64,000 nucleotides of DNA from an uncultured Paracoccaceae bacterium (GCA_947499635.1 CANMPD010000010.1:1-64000); one strand, 5' to 3'; shown: positions 16,734-26,135, counted from the stretch's first letter. A program made the numbers and translations. The notes: generated by a model from the letters alone, not told the origin.

Positions 16734-17627
16734 TTATTCAGCTGCGCGGCTAACCTGGGTGATATCTGTAATATACTCCATCAAGTCTTCACGCAGTTCT
16801 TCACGCGCCAGAGCAAACGCAACGGTCGCCTGCAGGAAGCCTGCTTTAGATCCGCAATCAAAACGTTGACCCTTGAAACGATATCCATAAACAGGAGTAT
16901 CCTGCGCGATATCCTGTGCGATCGCATCAGTTAGCTGTATCTCGCCACCGGCGCCTTGCTTCATCTCATTAAGGTTACGCAAAACAGACGGAGCAAGAAC
17001 ATAACGACCAATAACTGCAAGGTTAGACGGTGCATCTTCAGCTTTGGGTTTTTCAACCATGCCATTTACGGACACGACCGAACCCATGTCTTCTTTAACA
17101 TCCAAAACACCGTAGGATGATGTCTTTTCCGGAGCAACTTCCATAGCAGCAACCATGTTACCGCCGGTCTCTTCGTAAGCTTCAATCATTTGCTTGAGGC
17201 ATGGCTTTTCAGCTGCAATCACATCGTCGGGCAACATAACCGCAAAAGGTTCATTCCCAATCAAACGACGTGCACACCAAACCGCATGACCAAGGCCCAG
17301 CGCCTTATGTTGACGAATATATGCAATCGCACCGGAATCCATATTGGTGTCTTGAAGCGTGGCAAGAAGGTCATCTTTACCCTTCTTGCGCAATTCCTGC
17401 TCAAGATTAGGAGAGTGATCAAAATAATCTTCTAATGCACCTTTGCCGCGCGATGTAACAAAAATAAATTCTTTAATACCAGCCTCACGCGCCTCGTCGA
17501 TCGCGTACTGAACCAAAGGACGGTCGACCAGCGTCATAATTTCCTTCGGAACAGATTTTGTTGCAGGAAGGAAGCGCGTGCCTAGGCCTGCAACCGGGAA
17601 AATAGCTTTGGTGACTTTATTACGCAT
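16734..17627 (-). CDS. galU: UTP-glucose-1-phosphate uridylyltransferase GalU
   Basis: GalU makes UDP-glucose from UTP and glucose-1-phosphate, the precursor for galE and for many glycans. The 297-residue protein starts at the ATG at 17627 with TTGAGAGA upstream. The TTG four codons earlier is itself part of that ribosome-binding site. Motifs include the nucleotide loop FPVAGLGTRFLPATKSVPKE, VDRPLVQYAIDEA, AVMLPDDVIAA and the C-terminal GYRFKGQRFDCGSKAGFLQA. A terminator follows. It supplies the sugar nucleotide needed by the glycan block downstream. Confidence 0.95.
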   Translation of the reverse strand: MRNKVTKAIFPVAGLGTRFLPATKSVPKEIMTLVDRPLVQYAIDEAREAGIKEFIFVTSRGKGALEDYFDHSPNLEQELRKKGKDDLLATLQDTNMDSGAIAYIRQHKALGLGHAVWCARRLIGNEPFAVMLPDDVIAAEKPCLKQMIEAYEETGGNMVAAMEVAPEKTSSYGVLDVKEDMGSVVSVNGMVEKPKAEDAPSNLAVIGRYVLAPSVLRNLNEMKQGAGGEIQLTDAIAQDIAQDTPVYGYRFKGQRFDCGSKAGFLQATVAFALAREELREDLMEYITDITQVSRAAE

Positions 17628-17958
17628 TTGTTCTCTCAACTTTCCGACAAATCCACAAAGTAGGTTGCCGTGGCTCTATGCCATTGTTTTAAACCATCCA
17701 ACTCGGTAACTTTTCTGGTTGTTATGAACACAACACAAAGATGTTTCATATATGGACACTAGCATAAGTAAATAAAAAGTTACCTAGGGTTTTTTTACAA
17801 ACTAATTCCCATTACATCCCCAGTGACTTATTTTCTGGCAGATCATTAGGGCTGTACAACCTTATCACACCTTTAAACCAACCACATTTGGCAGTCGCAC
17901 AGCCTTAACACACCAAGAATCAGCTCACCGAAAATCTGTTTCGATAATGCGCTTGATT
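17628..17958 (-). other. Gene-free stretch between the CysQ-like gene and galU
   Basis: About 330 A/T-rich bases without a credible reading frame or clear hairpin. It should contain the galU promoter and the end of the upstream transcript. I could not pick a convincing -35/-10 pair. Confidence 0.4.
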
Positions 17959-18756
17959 TCAGGCATTTTTAAGAAGCACTGCGGGAGAATAAGCGATAAA
18001 GAACGGATTAGCATATCCCTCTTTACCGTATACAAGAGGCGCGTGCGTATCAAAACGAACAACTGCCCCTCCAGCACCTGTTAGCACTGCGTGACCTGCA
18101 GCGGTATCCCATTCCATTGTACGACCGACGCGCGGATATAGATCAGCCTCGCCAGTTGCGACCAAACAGAACTTAAGTGACGATCCTGCAGACTTTGTAT
18201 CTTTTACAGCATATTTGTTAATATAATCGTCTGTCGCCTGATCTCTGTGAGACTTTGACGCGACAATCATCAAAGCTTCATTATCACTTTGCGCCACACG
18301 AATTGGTTTGACCTCACCGATCATCGCCTCATCAAACGGCCCTAACTCTTCCACCGAGCTTCCATCAGCTAAGGTAAAGAACATACGCTCGCGTGCTGGG
18401 GCGTACACCACACCGCGTGTTGGCATTCCATTTTCCACCAGTGCGATATTCACAGTGAAATCGCCGCGACGGTTGATGAATTCTTTAGTCCCATCCAACG
18501 GGTCGACAATCAAAAATGTCTCGCCCTTTTCTTTGTGAGACTCGGCCTGCTCTTCCGTTACCAACATCACATCGGGAAAGGCGGCACGTAAACCAGCAGA
18601 GATCAGCGCATCCGCCGCTTCATCTGCCGCCGTCACAGGGCTATCGTCAGATTTCACTTTGACACCAAAATCGTCGGAATTGTAAATTTCCATAATTTTT
18701 TCGCCAGCTTGCAACGAAAGACGACGCATAACATCCGTAAGCAGTTGATAATCCAA
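17959..18756 (-). CDS. cysQ: 3'(2'),5'-bisphosphate nucleotidase, CysQ-like
   Basis: This inositol monophosphatase-family enzyme is expected to hydrolyse 3'-phosphoadenosine 5'-phosphate (PAP), the by-product of PAPS-using sulfotransferases, to AMP. I chose the TTG at 18756 with GGAG seven bases upstream, giving 265 residues, the family length. The longest frame would overlap the divergent permease gene. Metal-binding motifs are VTEEQAE (residues about 81-87), FLIVDPLDGTKEFINRRGDF and MEWDTAAGHAVLTGAGG. Its position near a sulfotransferase makes the PAP role sensible, though CysQ also serves general sulfate assimilation. Confidence 0.88.
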   Translation of the reverse strand: MDYQLLTDVMRRLSLQAGEKIMEIYNSDDFGVKVKSDDSPVTAADEAADALISAGLRAAFPDVMLVTEEQAESHKEKGETFLIVDPLDGTKEFINRRGDFTVNIALVENGMPTRGVVYAPARERMFFTLADGSSVEELGPFDEAMIGEVKPIRVAQSDNEALMIVASKSHRDQATDDYINKYAVKDTKSAGSSLKFCLVATGEADLYPRVGRTMEWDTAAGHAVLTGAGGAVVRFDTHAPLVYGKEGYANPFFIAYSPAVLLKNA

Positions 18757-18875
18757 TGTAGTCTCCAGACAGTAAGGTTCATTGCACGATTGATCTATGC
18801 TCCTTATGATCGGTTGGAAATAGATCATCAAGAATTCTGTACTATAAACCGATAGATCATCAGGAAACTTAGACC

Positions 18876-19700
18876 GTGTTTCAGTACCGTACCGATAAAT
18901 CAACATTTTCTCGCTTCACCACCATAAGTGAAGTCGTGTTCCATTCGGTCGTACGCAGCGTGCGATCTACTCATAACAATGCGGTCATCGCAATCTTACA
19001 AAACCTCGTGCAGTCTGTGATGTTTGTCGCGATCTTTTACTTTATGATGACCATTCTGCCTGGTGGCCGTAGCAACGCGGTACGCGGCGATTTTTTGCTG
19101 TTCATGATGACCGGCGTGTTCATGTTTATGATGCATACCAAAACAATGGGTGCGGTTTTAGGGGCTGACGGCCCCGCCAGCCCCATGATGCAACATGCGC
19201 CGATGAATAGCACTATCGCGATTATCTCTGCTGCTCTTGGTGAACTTTATCTGCAAGTAATCAGTATGTTAGTCATATTATTCATCTACCATACTGCATT
19301 CAAACCCATCACAATAGAAGAACCAGTTCAGGCTTTTGGAATGTTCTTATTAGCCTGGGCCAGCGGCGGTGCAATTGGGTTACTACTATATGTGATCAAA
19401 CCCTGGATGCCCGGAGCCGTTAAAATAATATCTATGGTCTACATGAGATCTAATATGATCTTTTCTGGCAAGATGGTTCTAGCCGGGACATTGCCCGGAT
19501 ACGTACTGCCTTTTTTCACTTGGAACCCACTGTTTCATACGATTGATCAGGCGCGTGGCCATGTTTTTATCAACTACAATGCATCAGTGACCAATTGGCA
19601 CTACACAGCATGGCTTGCCATTATCTTTTTCGTTCTTGGACTAATGGGCGAATTTTATACGCGGCGCATGGCATCACTTAGTTGGGATGCTCGGCGGTGA
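18876..19700 (+). CDS. ABC-2 type polysaccharide export permease without ATPase partner
   Basis: The 274-residue membrane protein resembles the KpsM/Wzm-type permeases that export capsular or O-antigen polysaccharide. It has a cytoplasmic N-terminus, about six transmembrane segments (approximately 35-60, 70-90, 112-140, 150-168, 200-215, 240-262) and the family's FFTWNPLFHTIDQARGHVF near the last loop. It starts with GTG. It is divergent from the CysQ-like gene and convergent with alkB. No ATP-binding partner gene lies beside it, so it must pair with a subunit encoded elsewhere. The substrate cannot be read from sequence. Confidence 0.82.
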   Translation: MFQYRTDKSTFSRFTTISEVVFHSVVRSVRSTHNNAVIAILQNLVQSVMFVAIFYFMMTILPGGRSNAVRGDFLLFMMTGVFMFMMHTKTMGAVLGADGPASPMMQHAPMNSTIAIISAALGELYLQVISMLVILFIYHTAFKPITIEEPVQAFGMFLLAWASGGAIGLLLYVIKPWMPGAVKIISMVYMRSNMIFSGKMVLAGTLPGYVLPFFTWNPLFHTIDQARGHVFINYNASVTNWHYTAWLAIIFFVLGLMGEFYTRRMASLSWDARR

Positions 19701-19719
19701 TACGCTTATCCGCACCTAT

Positions 19720-20322
19720 CTAAGTTACAACGCGCAATGTTAAATTTATACGGCCGCCCTTCGGCAAAAGCCTTGAAGATTTAAATCTGATCCGATCAAC
19801 GCCATGATATGCTAGGCGCGCGTCGCCCCCCATGACAACGACATCGCCAGAACTCAGCCATACAGATTCAGTTTTATCGCGACGCGTCGTCCCGCCAACA
19901 CGCAACAAGCCATCATCGCCAAGAGAGATTGACACCACTGGATAAGAAAAATCCATCTCATCTTTATCTTGATGCAACCCCATTCGCGCGCCTTCGCCAT
20001 AATAGTTAAACAAACAACATTCTGGCATACGATCTACTGCGGCAAGCTTACGCCATATGTCTAAAATTTCTTCGGGAATCTGAGGCCATTCACGGCCCTC
20101 TGGATGCCGGTCAATATATCGATGCCCACTTGGGTCACTAAACCATCCCAATTGCCCTGCCGACGTCATGCGAACAGACATCGTCCCCCCATTGGGCATC
20201 TCAGGAGAAAAAAGAGGCGCGCTTTTCAGCACTGGACGAAGCACCTGTACCAAGGTGCGCTGCACATCAAGCGATAAAAATTCTTTGTAAATCTTAAAAC
20301 CACGCAGGGATACACACATCAT
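19720..20322 (-). CDS. alkB: Alpha-ketoglutarate-dependent DNA repair dioxygenase AlkB
   Basis: AlkB removes methyl groups from 1-methyladenine and 3-methylcytosine in DNA and RNA by oxidation with Fe(II) and 2-oxoglutarate. The 200-residue protein shows the iron ligands HQDKDE (HxD, about residues 115-117) and a distal His in YHGVDRIRF. The 2-oxoglutarate-binding Arg lies in GGRINLTLRVV. The substrate loop is CLFNYYGEGARMGLHQDKDE. It stands alone between the permease gene (convergent) and dnaK (divergent). No Ada-type regulator is adjacent. Start could be either of two adjacent ATG codons. Confidence 0.92.
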   Translation of the reverse strand: MMCVSLRGFKIYKEFLSLDVQRTLVQVLRPVLKSAPLFSPEMPNGGTMSVRMTSAGQLGWFSDPSGHRYIDRHPEGREWPQIPEEILDIWRKLAAVDRMPECCLFNYYGEGARMGLHQDKDEMDFSYPVVSISLGDDGLLRVGGTTRRDKTESVWLSSGDVVVMGGDARLAYHGVDRIRFKSSRLLPKGGRINLTLRVVT

Positions 20323-20386
20323 TAGGCGAATATTAACTTTGTTTGGGGCAAAAGCATCTAAATTTTCTCGGTAGAGACAGGACGCT

Positions 20387-20416
20387 GTTGCAGGGTCGAT
20401 TTTCGCTCCCTATATA
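20387..20416 (+). promoter_or_regulatory. Candidate RpoH (sigma-32) promoter of dnaK
   Basis: GTTGCA at 20387-20392 and CCCTATATA at 20408-20416 are separated by 15 bp. They resemble the alphaproteobacterial heat-shock promoter (TTG-rich -35 and a C-run followed by TATAT). The position, about 115 bp ahead of dnaK, fits. Assignment is by eye only. Confidence 0.45.
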
Positions 20417-20525
20417 CGCCGAGAAGCGATTTGGTGCAGGCCATATCGCAAATGGATCGGGGCGGGAATGCCGAAACGGGTTCCGGCTTCGGGAAATCGC
20501 CTTGTAGAGACATAGGGATCGAAAA

Positions 20526-22451
20526 ATGAGCAAAGTAATTGGTATCGACCTCGGCACAACAAACTCATGTGTCGCTATCATGGATGGTTCGCAACCTCGG
20601 GTTATCGAAAACGCCGAAGGTGCGCGTACAACACCATCTATCGTCGCCTTCACTGACGAAGAACGTCTTGTTGGCCAACCTGCGAAACGGCAGGCTGTGA
20701 CCAACCCAGACAACACCATTTTTGGTGTAAAGCGCTTGATCGGTCGTCGGTTCGATGATGCGGATCTGGCCAAAGACAAACAAAACCTCCCATTCGCAGT
20801 TGTAAACGGTGGCGGCGGTGATGCCTGGGTTGAAGCGAAGTCCGAGAAGTATTCTCCTTCGCAAATCTCTGCTTTCATTCTTGGTAAAATGAAAGAAACC
20901 GCCGAGAGCTATCTTGGCGAGGACGTCACCCAAGCAGTCATCACCGTTCCTGCTTATTTCAACGACGCACAGCGCCAAGCAACCAAAGATGCAGGCAAGA
21001 TCGCGGGTCTTGAGGTTCTGCGTATCATCAACGAACCAACAGCTGCTGCGCTGGCTTACGGTCTCGACAAAGAAAACACCCAGACGATCGCGGTCTTCGA
21101 CCTTGGTGGTGGTACATTTGATGTCACCATTCTGGAAATCGATGATGGTCTGTTTGAAGTTAAGTCCACCAACGGGGATACTTTCCTAGGTGGTGAAGAC
21201 TTTGACATGCGCATCGTCTCTTATCTCGCTGATCAGTTCAAAAAAGAGAACGGCGTTGATCTGACCAAAGACAAAATGGCGCTACAGCGTTTGAAAGAAG
21301 CCGCTGAAAAAGCCAAAATCGAACTGTCTTCAGCCAGCCAAACTGAGATCAACCAACCATTTATCTCGATGGATCCAGCATCCGGTCAACCGCTTCACTT
21401 GGTGATCAAACTGACCCGTGCGAAACTGGAAAGTTTGGTTCTAGACCTCATCAAAAACTCGATGAAGCCTTGTGCAGCCGCTTTGAAAGACGCAGGTTTG
21501 TCTGCATCTGACATCGACGAAGTTGTGCTTGTTGGTGGTATGACCCGCATGCCACGCGTCATCGAAGAAGTAACCAAGTTCTTTGGTAAAGAGCCTCATA
21601 AAGGTGTTAACCCAGACGAAGTTGTCGCAATGGGTGCCGCCATTCAGGCCGGTGTTCTGCAAGGTGACGTCAAAGACGTTGTCCTTCTCGACGTAACACC
21701 GCTGTCACTGGGTATTGAAACTCTGGGCGGCGTCTTCACCCGATTGATCGACCGCAACACGACGATCCCGACTAAGAAATCTCAGGTTTTCTCGACTGCC
21801 GAAGATAACCAGAATGCAGTAACCATTCGTGTTTTCCAAGGCGAACGTGAGATGGCTGCCGACAACAAAATGTTGGGGCAATTCAATCTAGAAGATATCC
21901 CACCATCCCCACGCGGCATGCCTCAGATCGAAGTTACCTTCGACATCGACGCAAACGGTATTGTGTCCGTTGGTGCGAAGGATAAGGCGACTGGCAAAGA
22001 ACAACAGATCACAATTCAAGCGTCTGGTGGCCTGTCCGACTCTGACATCGAAAAAATGGTTCAAGAAGCCGAAGATAACGCTGATGCAGATAAGGCGCGC
22101 AAGGAATTGGTTGAAGCAACCAACCAAGCAGAAAGCCTTATCCATTCGACCGAGAAATCGATCGAAGAGCACGGCGACAAGGTTGATCCGTCGACCGTCG
22201 AAGCGATTGAACTGGCTCTGGCTGCCCTCAGAGACGATCTCGAAGGTGGCAAAGCCGACGGCGAGAAGATCAAAGCAGGCATTCAGAATGTTACCGAGGT
22301 TGCAATGCGCCTAGGTGAAGCAATCTATAAAGCACAAGCTGACCAAGGCGACGTAGATGAGCCCACAATGGACTCAAGCGACGCAGCTGCGCAGGACGGT
22401 GATGATATCGTCGACGCAGAGTTCGAAGATTTGGGCGACGACAAACGCTAA
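20526..22451 (+). CDS. dnaK: Molecular chaperone DnaK (Hsp70)
   Basis: DnaK binds exposed hydrophobic segments of unfolded proteins in an ATP cycle controlled by DnaJ and GrpE. The 641-residue protein starts [19 protein letters not shown]. It shows the ATPase signatures [16 protein letters not shown] and [13 protein letters not shown], the substrate-binding domain beginning about residue 390 ([15 protein letters not shown]), and an acidic tail ending [16 protein letters not shown]. Length is normal. dnaJ follows after a strong hairpin; grpE is not nearby. A likely RpoH-type promoter lies upstream. Confidence 0.98.
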   Translation: MSKVIGIDLGTTNSCVAIMDGSQPRVIENAEGARTTPSIVAFTDEERLVGQPAKRQAVTNPDNTIFGVKRLIGRRFDDADLAKDKQNLPFAVVNGGGGDAWVEAKSEKYSPSQISAFILGKMKETAESYLGEDVTQAVITVPAYFNDAQRQATKDAGKIAGLEVLRIINEPTAAALAYGLDKENTQTIAVFDLGGGTFDVTILEIDDGLFEVKSTNGDTFLGGEDFDMRIVSYLADQFKKENGVDLTKDKMALQRLKEAAEKAKIELSSASQTEINQPFISMDPASGQPLHLVIKLTRAKLESLVLDLIKNSMKPCAAALKDAGLSASDIDEVVLVGGMTRMPRVIEEVTKFFGKEPHKGVNPDEVVAMGAAIQAGVLQGDVKDVVLLDVTPLSLGIETLGGVFTRLIDRNTTIPTKKSQVFSTAEDNQNAVTIRVFQGEREMAADNKMLGQFNLEDIPPSPRGMPQIEVTFDIDANGIVSVGAKDKATGKEQQITIQASGGLSDSDIEKMVQEAEDNADADKARKELVEATNQAESLIHSTEKSIEEHGDKVDPSTVEAIELALAALRDDLEGGKADGEKIKAGIQNVTEVAMRLGEAIYKAQADQGDVDEPTMDSSDAAAQDGDDIVDAEFEDLGDDKR

Positions 22452-22471
22452 CCTTTAACCGGGTAACGCGG

Positions 22472-22496
22472 GGCCGGTCCAATTCTTGGACCGGCC
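22472..22496 (+). terminator. Intercistronic hairpin between dnaK and dnaJ
   Basis: GGCCGGTCC and GGACCGGCC form a perfect 9-bp stem around AATTCTT, about 20 bp behind the dnaK stop. The following bases TATTTCG are only partly T-rich, so it is probably a partial terminator or processing signal. That would set a high DnaK to DnaJ ratio. Confidence 0.7.
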
Positions 22497-22525
22497 TATT
22501 TCGTTGAGGTTGAAGGGGTATTCTG

Positions 22526-23686
22526 ATGTCAAAACGTGACTACTATGATGTACTGGGCGTCCCCAAAGGGGCCGGTGCTGATGAAATTAAGAAAGGCTTT
22601 CGGAAGAAAGCCAAAGAACTACATCCAGACCGAAATGCAGACAATCCCAATGCTGAGGCTCAATTTAAAGAAGCCAACGAAGCATATGATGTTCTAAAGA
22701 ACGCCGAAAAAAAGGCAGCTTATGATCGTTACGGACATGCCGCATTCGAAGGCGGTATGGGTGGTGGCGGTGGACAACGCGGCGGGCAACATCCTGGCGG
22801 CGATTTCTCATCTGCATTCTCAGATGTGTTCGACGATCTGTTTGGCGACTTCATGGGCGGACAACGTGGTGGTGGAGGCGGTGGACGCCAACGCGCAACC
22901 CGCGGTTCTGATCTGCGATATAATCTACGGATTTCGCTCGAAGATGCATTCAGAGGGATGCAAAAAACGATTAACGTTCCAACTTCGGTCACATGTGGTT
23001 CCTGTGAAGGAACTGGTGCAGAGGGTGGAGCAGAACCAACCACTTGTCCTACATGTTCCGGCATGGGAAAAGTCCGTGCACAGCAAGGGTTTTTCACAGT
23101 CGAGCGCAGCTGCCCAACCTGTAACGGTTTGGGTCAAATGATCAAAAACCCATGTAAATCCTGCCACGGGCATGGGCGTGTTGAAAAAGATCGTTCCTTG
23201 TCTGTGAATATCCCAACCGGCGTAGAAACAGGGACAAGAATTCGCCTGGCTGGTGAAGGTGAAGCAGGTCTACGTGGTGGGCCTCCGGGGGATCTTTATA
23301 TCTTCATTGAGGTATCCGGCCATGATCTATTCGAGCGTGACGGTGATAATCTTTATTGCCGGGTTCCAGTCTCTGTAGCCAAAGCTGCACTTGGTGGCGC
23401 AATTGAAGTCCCCACGATAGACGGGGGCCGAGGACGTGTGCAGATACCAGAAGGCAGCCAAACAGGGCGTCAAATGCGCTTGCGCGGCAAAGGTATGCGA
23501 GCTTTGCGTGGCGGTGGCGTAGGCGACATGTTCATCGAATTGGCTGTTGAGACCCCGGTTCGTCTAACTGCACGCCAAAAAGAAATCCTGCGCGAGTTTG
23601 AAGATATTTCCGAAGAGGCTAACAATCCTGAAAGTAAAAGCTTTTTCTCGTCGGTAAAGGGATTTTGGGATGGCATGAAGGGTTAA
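22526..23686 (+). CDS. dnaJ: Co-chaperone DnaJ (Hsp40)
   Basis: DnaJ delivers substrates to DnaK and stimulates its ATPase. The 386-residue protein has a J domain (residues 4-70) with HPD at 33-35, and a Gly/Phe-rich linker. Four zinc-binding CxxCxGxG repeats follow ([32 protein letters not shown]). The C-terminal substrate-binding domains come next. It is the class I type with all motifs intact. It follows dnaK by 74 bp with a hairpin between them, and a strong terminator stands behind it. Confidence 0.97.
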   Translation: MSKRDYYDVLGVPKGAGADEIKKGFRKKAKELHPDRNADNPNAEAQFKEANEAYDVLKNAEKKAAYDRYGHAAFEGGMGGGGGQRGGQHPGGDFSSAFSDVFDDLFGDFMGGQRGGGGGGRQRATRGSDLRYNLRISLEDAFRGMQKTINVPTSVTCGSCEGTGAEGGAEPTTCPTCSGMGKVRAQQGFFTVERSCPTCNGLGQMIKNPCKSCHGHGRVEKDRSLSVNIPTGVETGTRIRLAGEGEAGLRGGPPGDLYIFIEVSGHDLFERDGDNLYCRVPVSVAKAALGGAIEVPTIDGGRGRVQIPEGSQTGRQMRLRGKGMRALRGGGVGDMFIELAVETPVRLTARQKEILREFEDISEEANNPESKSFFSSVKGFWDGMKG

Positions 23687-23707
23687 AACCTTCCACATCT
23701 AAGGCGG

Positions 23708-23745
23708 AGAGGCATTTGAAAATTCAAATGCCTCTTTTTATTTTT
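23708..23745 (+). terminator. Intrinsic terminator behind dnaJ
   Basis: AGAGGCATTTGAA pairs with TTCAAATGCCTCT in a long perfect stem, followed by TTTTTATTTTT. It sits 21 bp behind the dnaJ stop and closes the dnaKJ operon. Confidence 0.93.
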
Positions 23746-23766
23746 GACGGTCAGCTAATTACATAA

Positions 23767-23783
23767 TTAACATTTTGCTAACC
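23767..23783 (+). promoter_or_regulatory. Possible CtrA-like box upstream of radC
   Basis: TTAA-CATTTTG-CTAACC matches the CtrA consensus TTAA-N7-TTAAC except for one base and lies 23 bp ahead of the radC start. CtrA is a known regulator of flagellar, gene-transfer and recombination genes in Rhodobacterales. One box found by eye is weak evidence. Confidence 0.35.
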
Positions 23784-23805
23784 ATTCTGAAACCAACCTA
23801 TTTCT

Positions 23806-24570
23806 ATGAGAAACCCTGGTGAGTTCAACGATTCCGCACTGCCTTTATTTGGCAGTGACAACACTCCGGCAGAGCCGTTGTTGAATGCACCACTTCCTTC
23901 GTACATAAAAGATCATCGCGCGCGCCTACGCTCGCGTTTCATGTCAGGAGGGGCTAATGCCATACCAGATTATGAATTGTTAGAGCTGATCCTATTTCGC
24001 TCGATACCTCGACGTGATGTCAAACCCGTTGCTTACGCCTTGTTAAAAGCGTTTGATGACGACTTTAATCGCATCATCTCTGCTGATCCTCTACGCCTCG
24101 CAGAAGTAGAAGGCGTCGGCCCTGCCGTTATCTCCGATCTAAAAATCTTTGAAGCTGCGGCACAACGCATGACACGATCTAAGGTCATGCAACGGAATAT
24201 TATATCAAGCTGGGATGCTCTACTGGATTACTGCCATGTCACGATGTCTCATCGTGAAACTGAACAATTTCGAGTGCTGTATCTAGACACAAAAAACACA
24301 TTGATCGCTGACGAAGCACAAGCACAGGGTACAGTCGACCATGTCCCTGTCTATCCCCGTGAGGTAGCCAAGCGCGCATTAGAACTAAACGCAAGCGCAC
24401 TTATATTGGTTCATAATCACCCTTCTGGAGATCCGACACCATCAGAAGCAGACATTCAAATGACAAAGCAAATAGAAATGGCGCTCAATGCGCTTGGGAT
24501 TACATTGCACGACCACTTGATTATTGGCGACGATACTGAGCTGTCTTTAAGAGCTTCGAACTATATCTAA
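23806..24570 (+). CDS. radC: RadC family JAB-domain protein
   Basis: RadC-type proteins carry a C-terminal JAB/MPN metalloprotease-like domain; their biochemical role is unsettled despite the historical link to DNA repair. The 254-residue protein has a helix-hairpin-helix part near residues 80-115 (RLAEVEGVGPAVISDLKIFE). The JAMM motif is intact: HNHPSGDPTPSEAD (about residues 206-219), with an upstream Glu in the AREVAKRALELNAS region. It is encoded alone between the dnaJ terminator and a convergent gene. Function should be regarded as unknown beyond the fold. Confidence 0.9.
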   Translation: MRNPGEFNDSALPLFGSDNTPAEPLLNAPLPSYIKDHRARLRSRFMSGGANAIPDYELLELILFRSIPRRDVKPVAYALLKAFDDDFNRIISADPLRLAEVEGVGPAVISDLKIFEAAAQRMTRSKVMQRNIISSWDALLDYCHVTMSHRETEQFRVLYLDTKNTLIADEAQAQGTVDHVPVYPREVAKRALELNASALILVHNHPSGDPTPSEADIQMTKQIEMALNALGITLHDHLIIGDDTELSLRASNYI

Positions 24571-24578
24571 ACACCTTT

Positions 24579-26135
24579 CTAACGCACCCAAACCTCTACA
24601 CGCCTATTTACCTGCCTTCCCCATTCTGATGCATCACAAGCCATCGGTAACGCCTCTCCGAATGCGTCAACCTGGATATTAATGCGGTTCAAGTTTGCAG
24701 TCTCTGCTGCATCAATCACCGCTTTTTTTACAGCTTCGGCCCGTTTATACGCGATTTTCTGATTAGCTTCAGCGGGCCCTTCACCATCCGAAAACCCCGA
24801 AAAAACAAGCGTACGTGCATCATAAACACCCGTTTCGAGATCCTGAGCCAAGATTTCGACGTTACTACGCGACTGTGCATCTAATCTTGTTGATCCAGCC
24901 TCAAAACGAAAAGACACGGTTAAACGCTGCATCCCATCCATAGCTGTGACCATACGTTGTAGGTCTGAGAGTGAAGTCTGAGGCCCCGCTGCACGAACGG
25001 CATTTGCTAACCGTTCTCCCTGCAAGGCAAGTGGAATATGTTCAGCCGATTGATCAACAAACCCGGCCCGGCGAATAACAACTTGCGCTGCAGAACTGCG
25101 CAGATAGGTTAAAAATTCACGGGCAATGCGCGGCAAACGACGTGCAGGAAGATAAAGAAACATTGGCGCAGTCAGAGGGTAATCTTCAGTCTTGATCGAT
25201 CGCCTGTCCGCGGACAATGAAAATCCACAGCTCCCTGTCAGAGTTAAAACACGTGCGGTTTCGGTTTCAGCATAGCTGGCAATTCCGATCGCAAACGGGT
25301 CCGTGGTCACCCTGCGGACCAGAGTGCTCCCCCGTTCGTGGCGACGAATTTCCTCTGCCAGTGTCAATTTTGCAGGGTGCAAAATCTTGTCTTCAAAAGC
25401 CTGTGCAAGTCCAGATTCCTGTACCGGAAGATGCAAAGCAATAGGAGCATCGGCTCCGCCCAGCTCTTGCCAATTGGTGATATGGCCTGCAAAAATATCC
25501 GCAATCTGCGGCACGGATATTTTACGGACTGGGTTTTCTGGCGACACGATGGGTACCATCGCATCCAATGCCAAAACACGACTACGCGACGGTTTTGTCA
25601 TATCCCCTAACCCAGCTTTGGCAGCCGCTGCACGCTCCTCATCCCGAATTTCTCTTAGCGCCATAACCATGTCGGCTTCATCAGAAAGAAGGTCAAGGAA
25701 ACCATCGTCTGTGTTACTGACTATAAAATGAAAACGCATCGTAGGTAGGCCGTTGGCCCCTAATAATGTATATTCAAACTCCCCGGCGTTATGATCCGTG
25801 CGCTTAGTTTGATAACCATTACGTAACGAAAACCCTTCAATCAGAGCCGGTAACAAAACCTCAGCCATAGTAGAAGACCCAGCCAAAGTAATCTCAGCCA
25901 CAAAATCTGACAAACTAGGGCACCCAGGGCCATCACAGCGCACACCAGATCCGTCAATCGTGAGTTCGCCAAAACGGGTAGCGATGCGATAAAATTCGCC
26001 ATCAAACCCGCGTAAATCGCCACTAACTTCCATTGTCCCATCAAGGGATGATAACGTCACATCCTGCGCAAGTGCCTGAAAAGACATCGATACTACGCTG
26101 AGTGCGGAAAAAAATACCGCACGAATTTTCTGCAT
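24579..26135 (-). CDS. Exported fusion of PstS-like substrate-binding domain and OmpA-like domain
   Basis: The 518-residue protein starts with a Sec signal peptide (MQKIRAVFFSALSVVSMSFQ, cleavage about ALAQ). A short unassigned N-terminal part with two Cys residues follows (VRCDGPGCPSL). Next is a phosphate-binding-protein-like domain (about 75-345): ITLAGSSTMAEVLLPALIEG, then PVRKISVPQIADIFAGHITN. The C-terminal OmpA-like peptidoglycan-binding domain (about 395-518) includes FRFEAGSTRLDAQSRSNVEI and WGRQVNRRVEVWVR. It should sit in the periplasm attached to the cell wall. No pst transport genes adjoin it, so its ligand and purpose are unknown. An unknown secreted protein is encoded just upstream. 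Confidence 0.85.
   Translation of the reverse strand: MQKIRAVFFSALSVVSMSFQALAQDVTLSSLDGTMEVSGDLRGFDGEFYRIATRFGELTIDGSGVRCDGPGCPSLSDFVAEITLAGSSTMAEVLLPALIEGFSLRNGYQTKRTDHNAGEFEYTLLGANGLPTMRFHFIVSNTDDGFLDLLSDEADMVMALREIRDEERAAAAKAGLGDMTKPSRSRVLALDAMVPIVSPENPVRKISVPQIADIFAGHITNWQELGGADAPIALHLPVQESGLAQAFEDKILHPAKLTLAEEIRRHERGSTLVRRVTTDPFAIGIASYAETETARVLTLTGSCGFSLSADRRSIKTEDYPLTAPMFLYLPARRLPRIAREFLTYLRSSAAQVVIRRAGFVDQSAEHIPLALQGERLANAVRAAGPQTSLSDLQRMVTAMDGMQRLTVSFRFEAGSTRLDAQSRSNVEILAQDLETGVYDARTLVFSGFSDGEGPAEANQKIAYKRAEAVKKAVIDAAETANLNRINIQVDAFGEALPMACDASEWGRQVNRRVEVWVR

Noticed and set aside
18757-18906. N-terminal extension of the CysQ-like protein by 50 codons
   Set aside because: It would overlap the divergent permease gene; the TTG at 18756 has a good ribosome-binding site and gives the family length.
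22738-22900. GGTGG/GGCGG repeats
   Set aside because: They encode the normal Gly/Phe-rich linker of DnaJ and are not a DNA repeat element.
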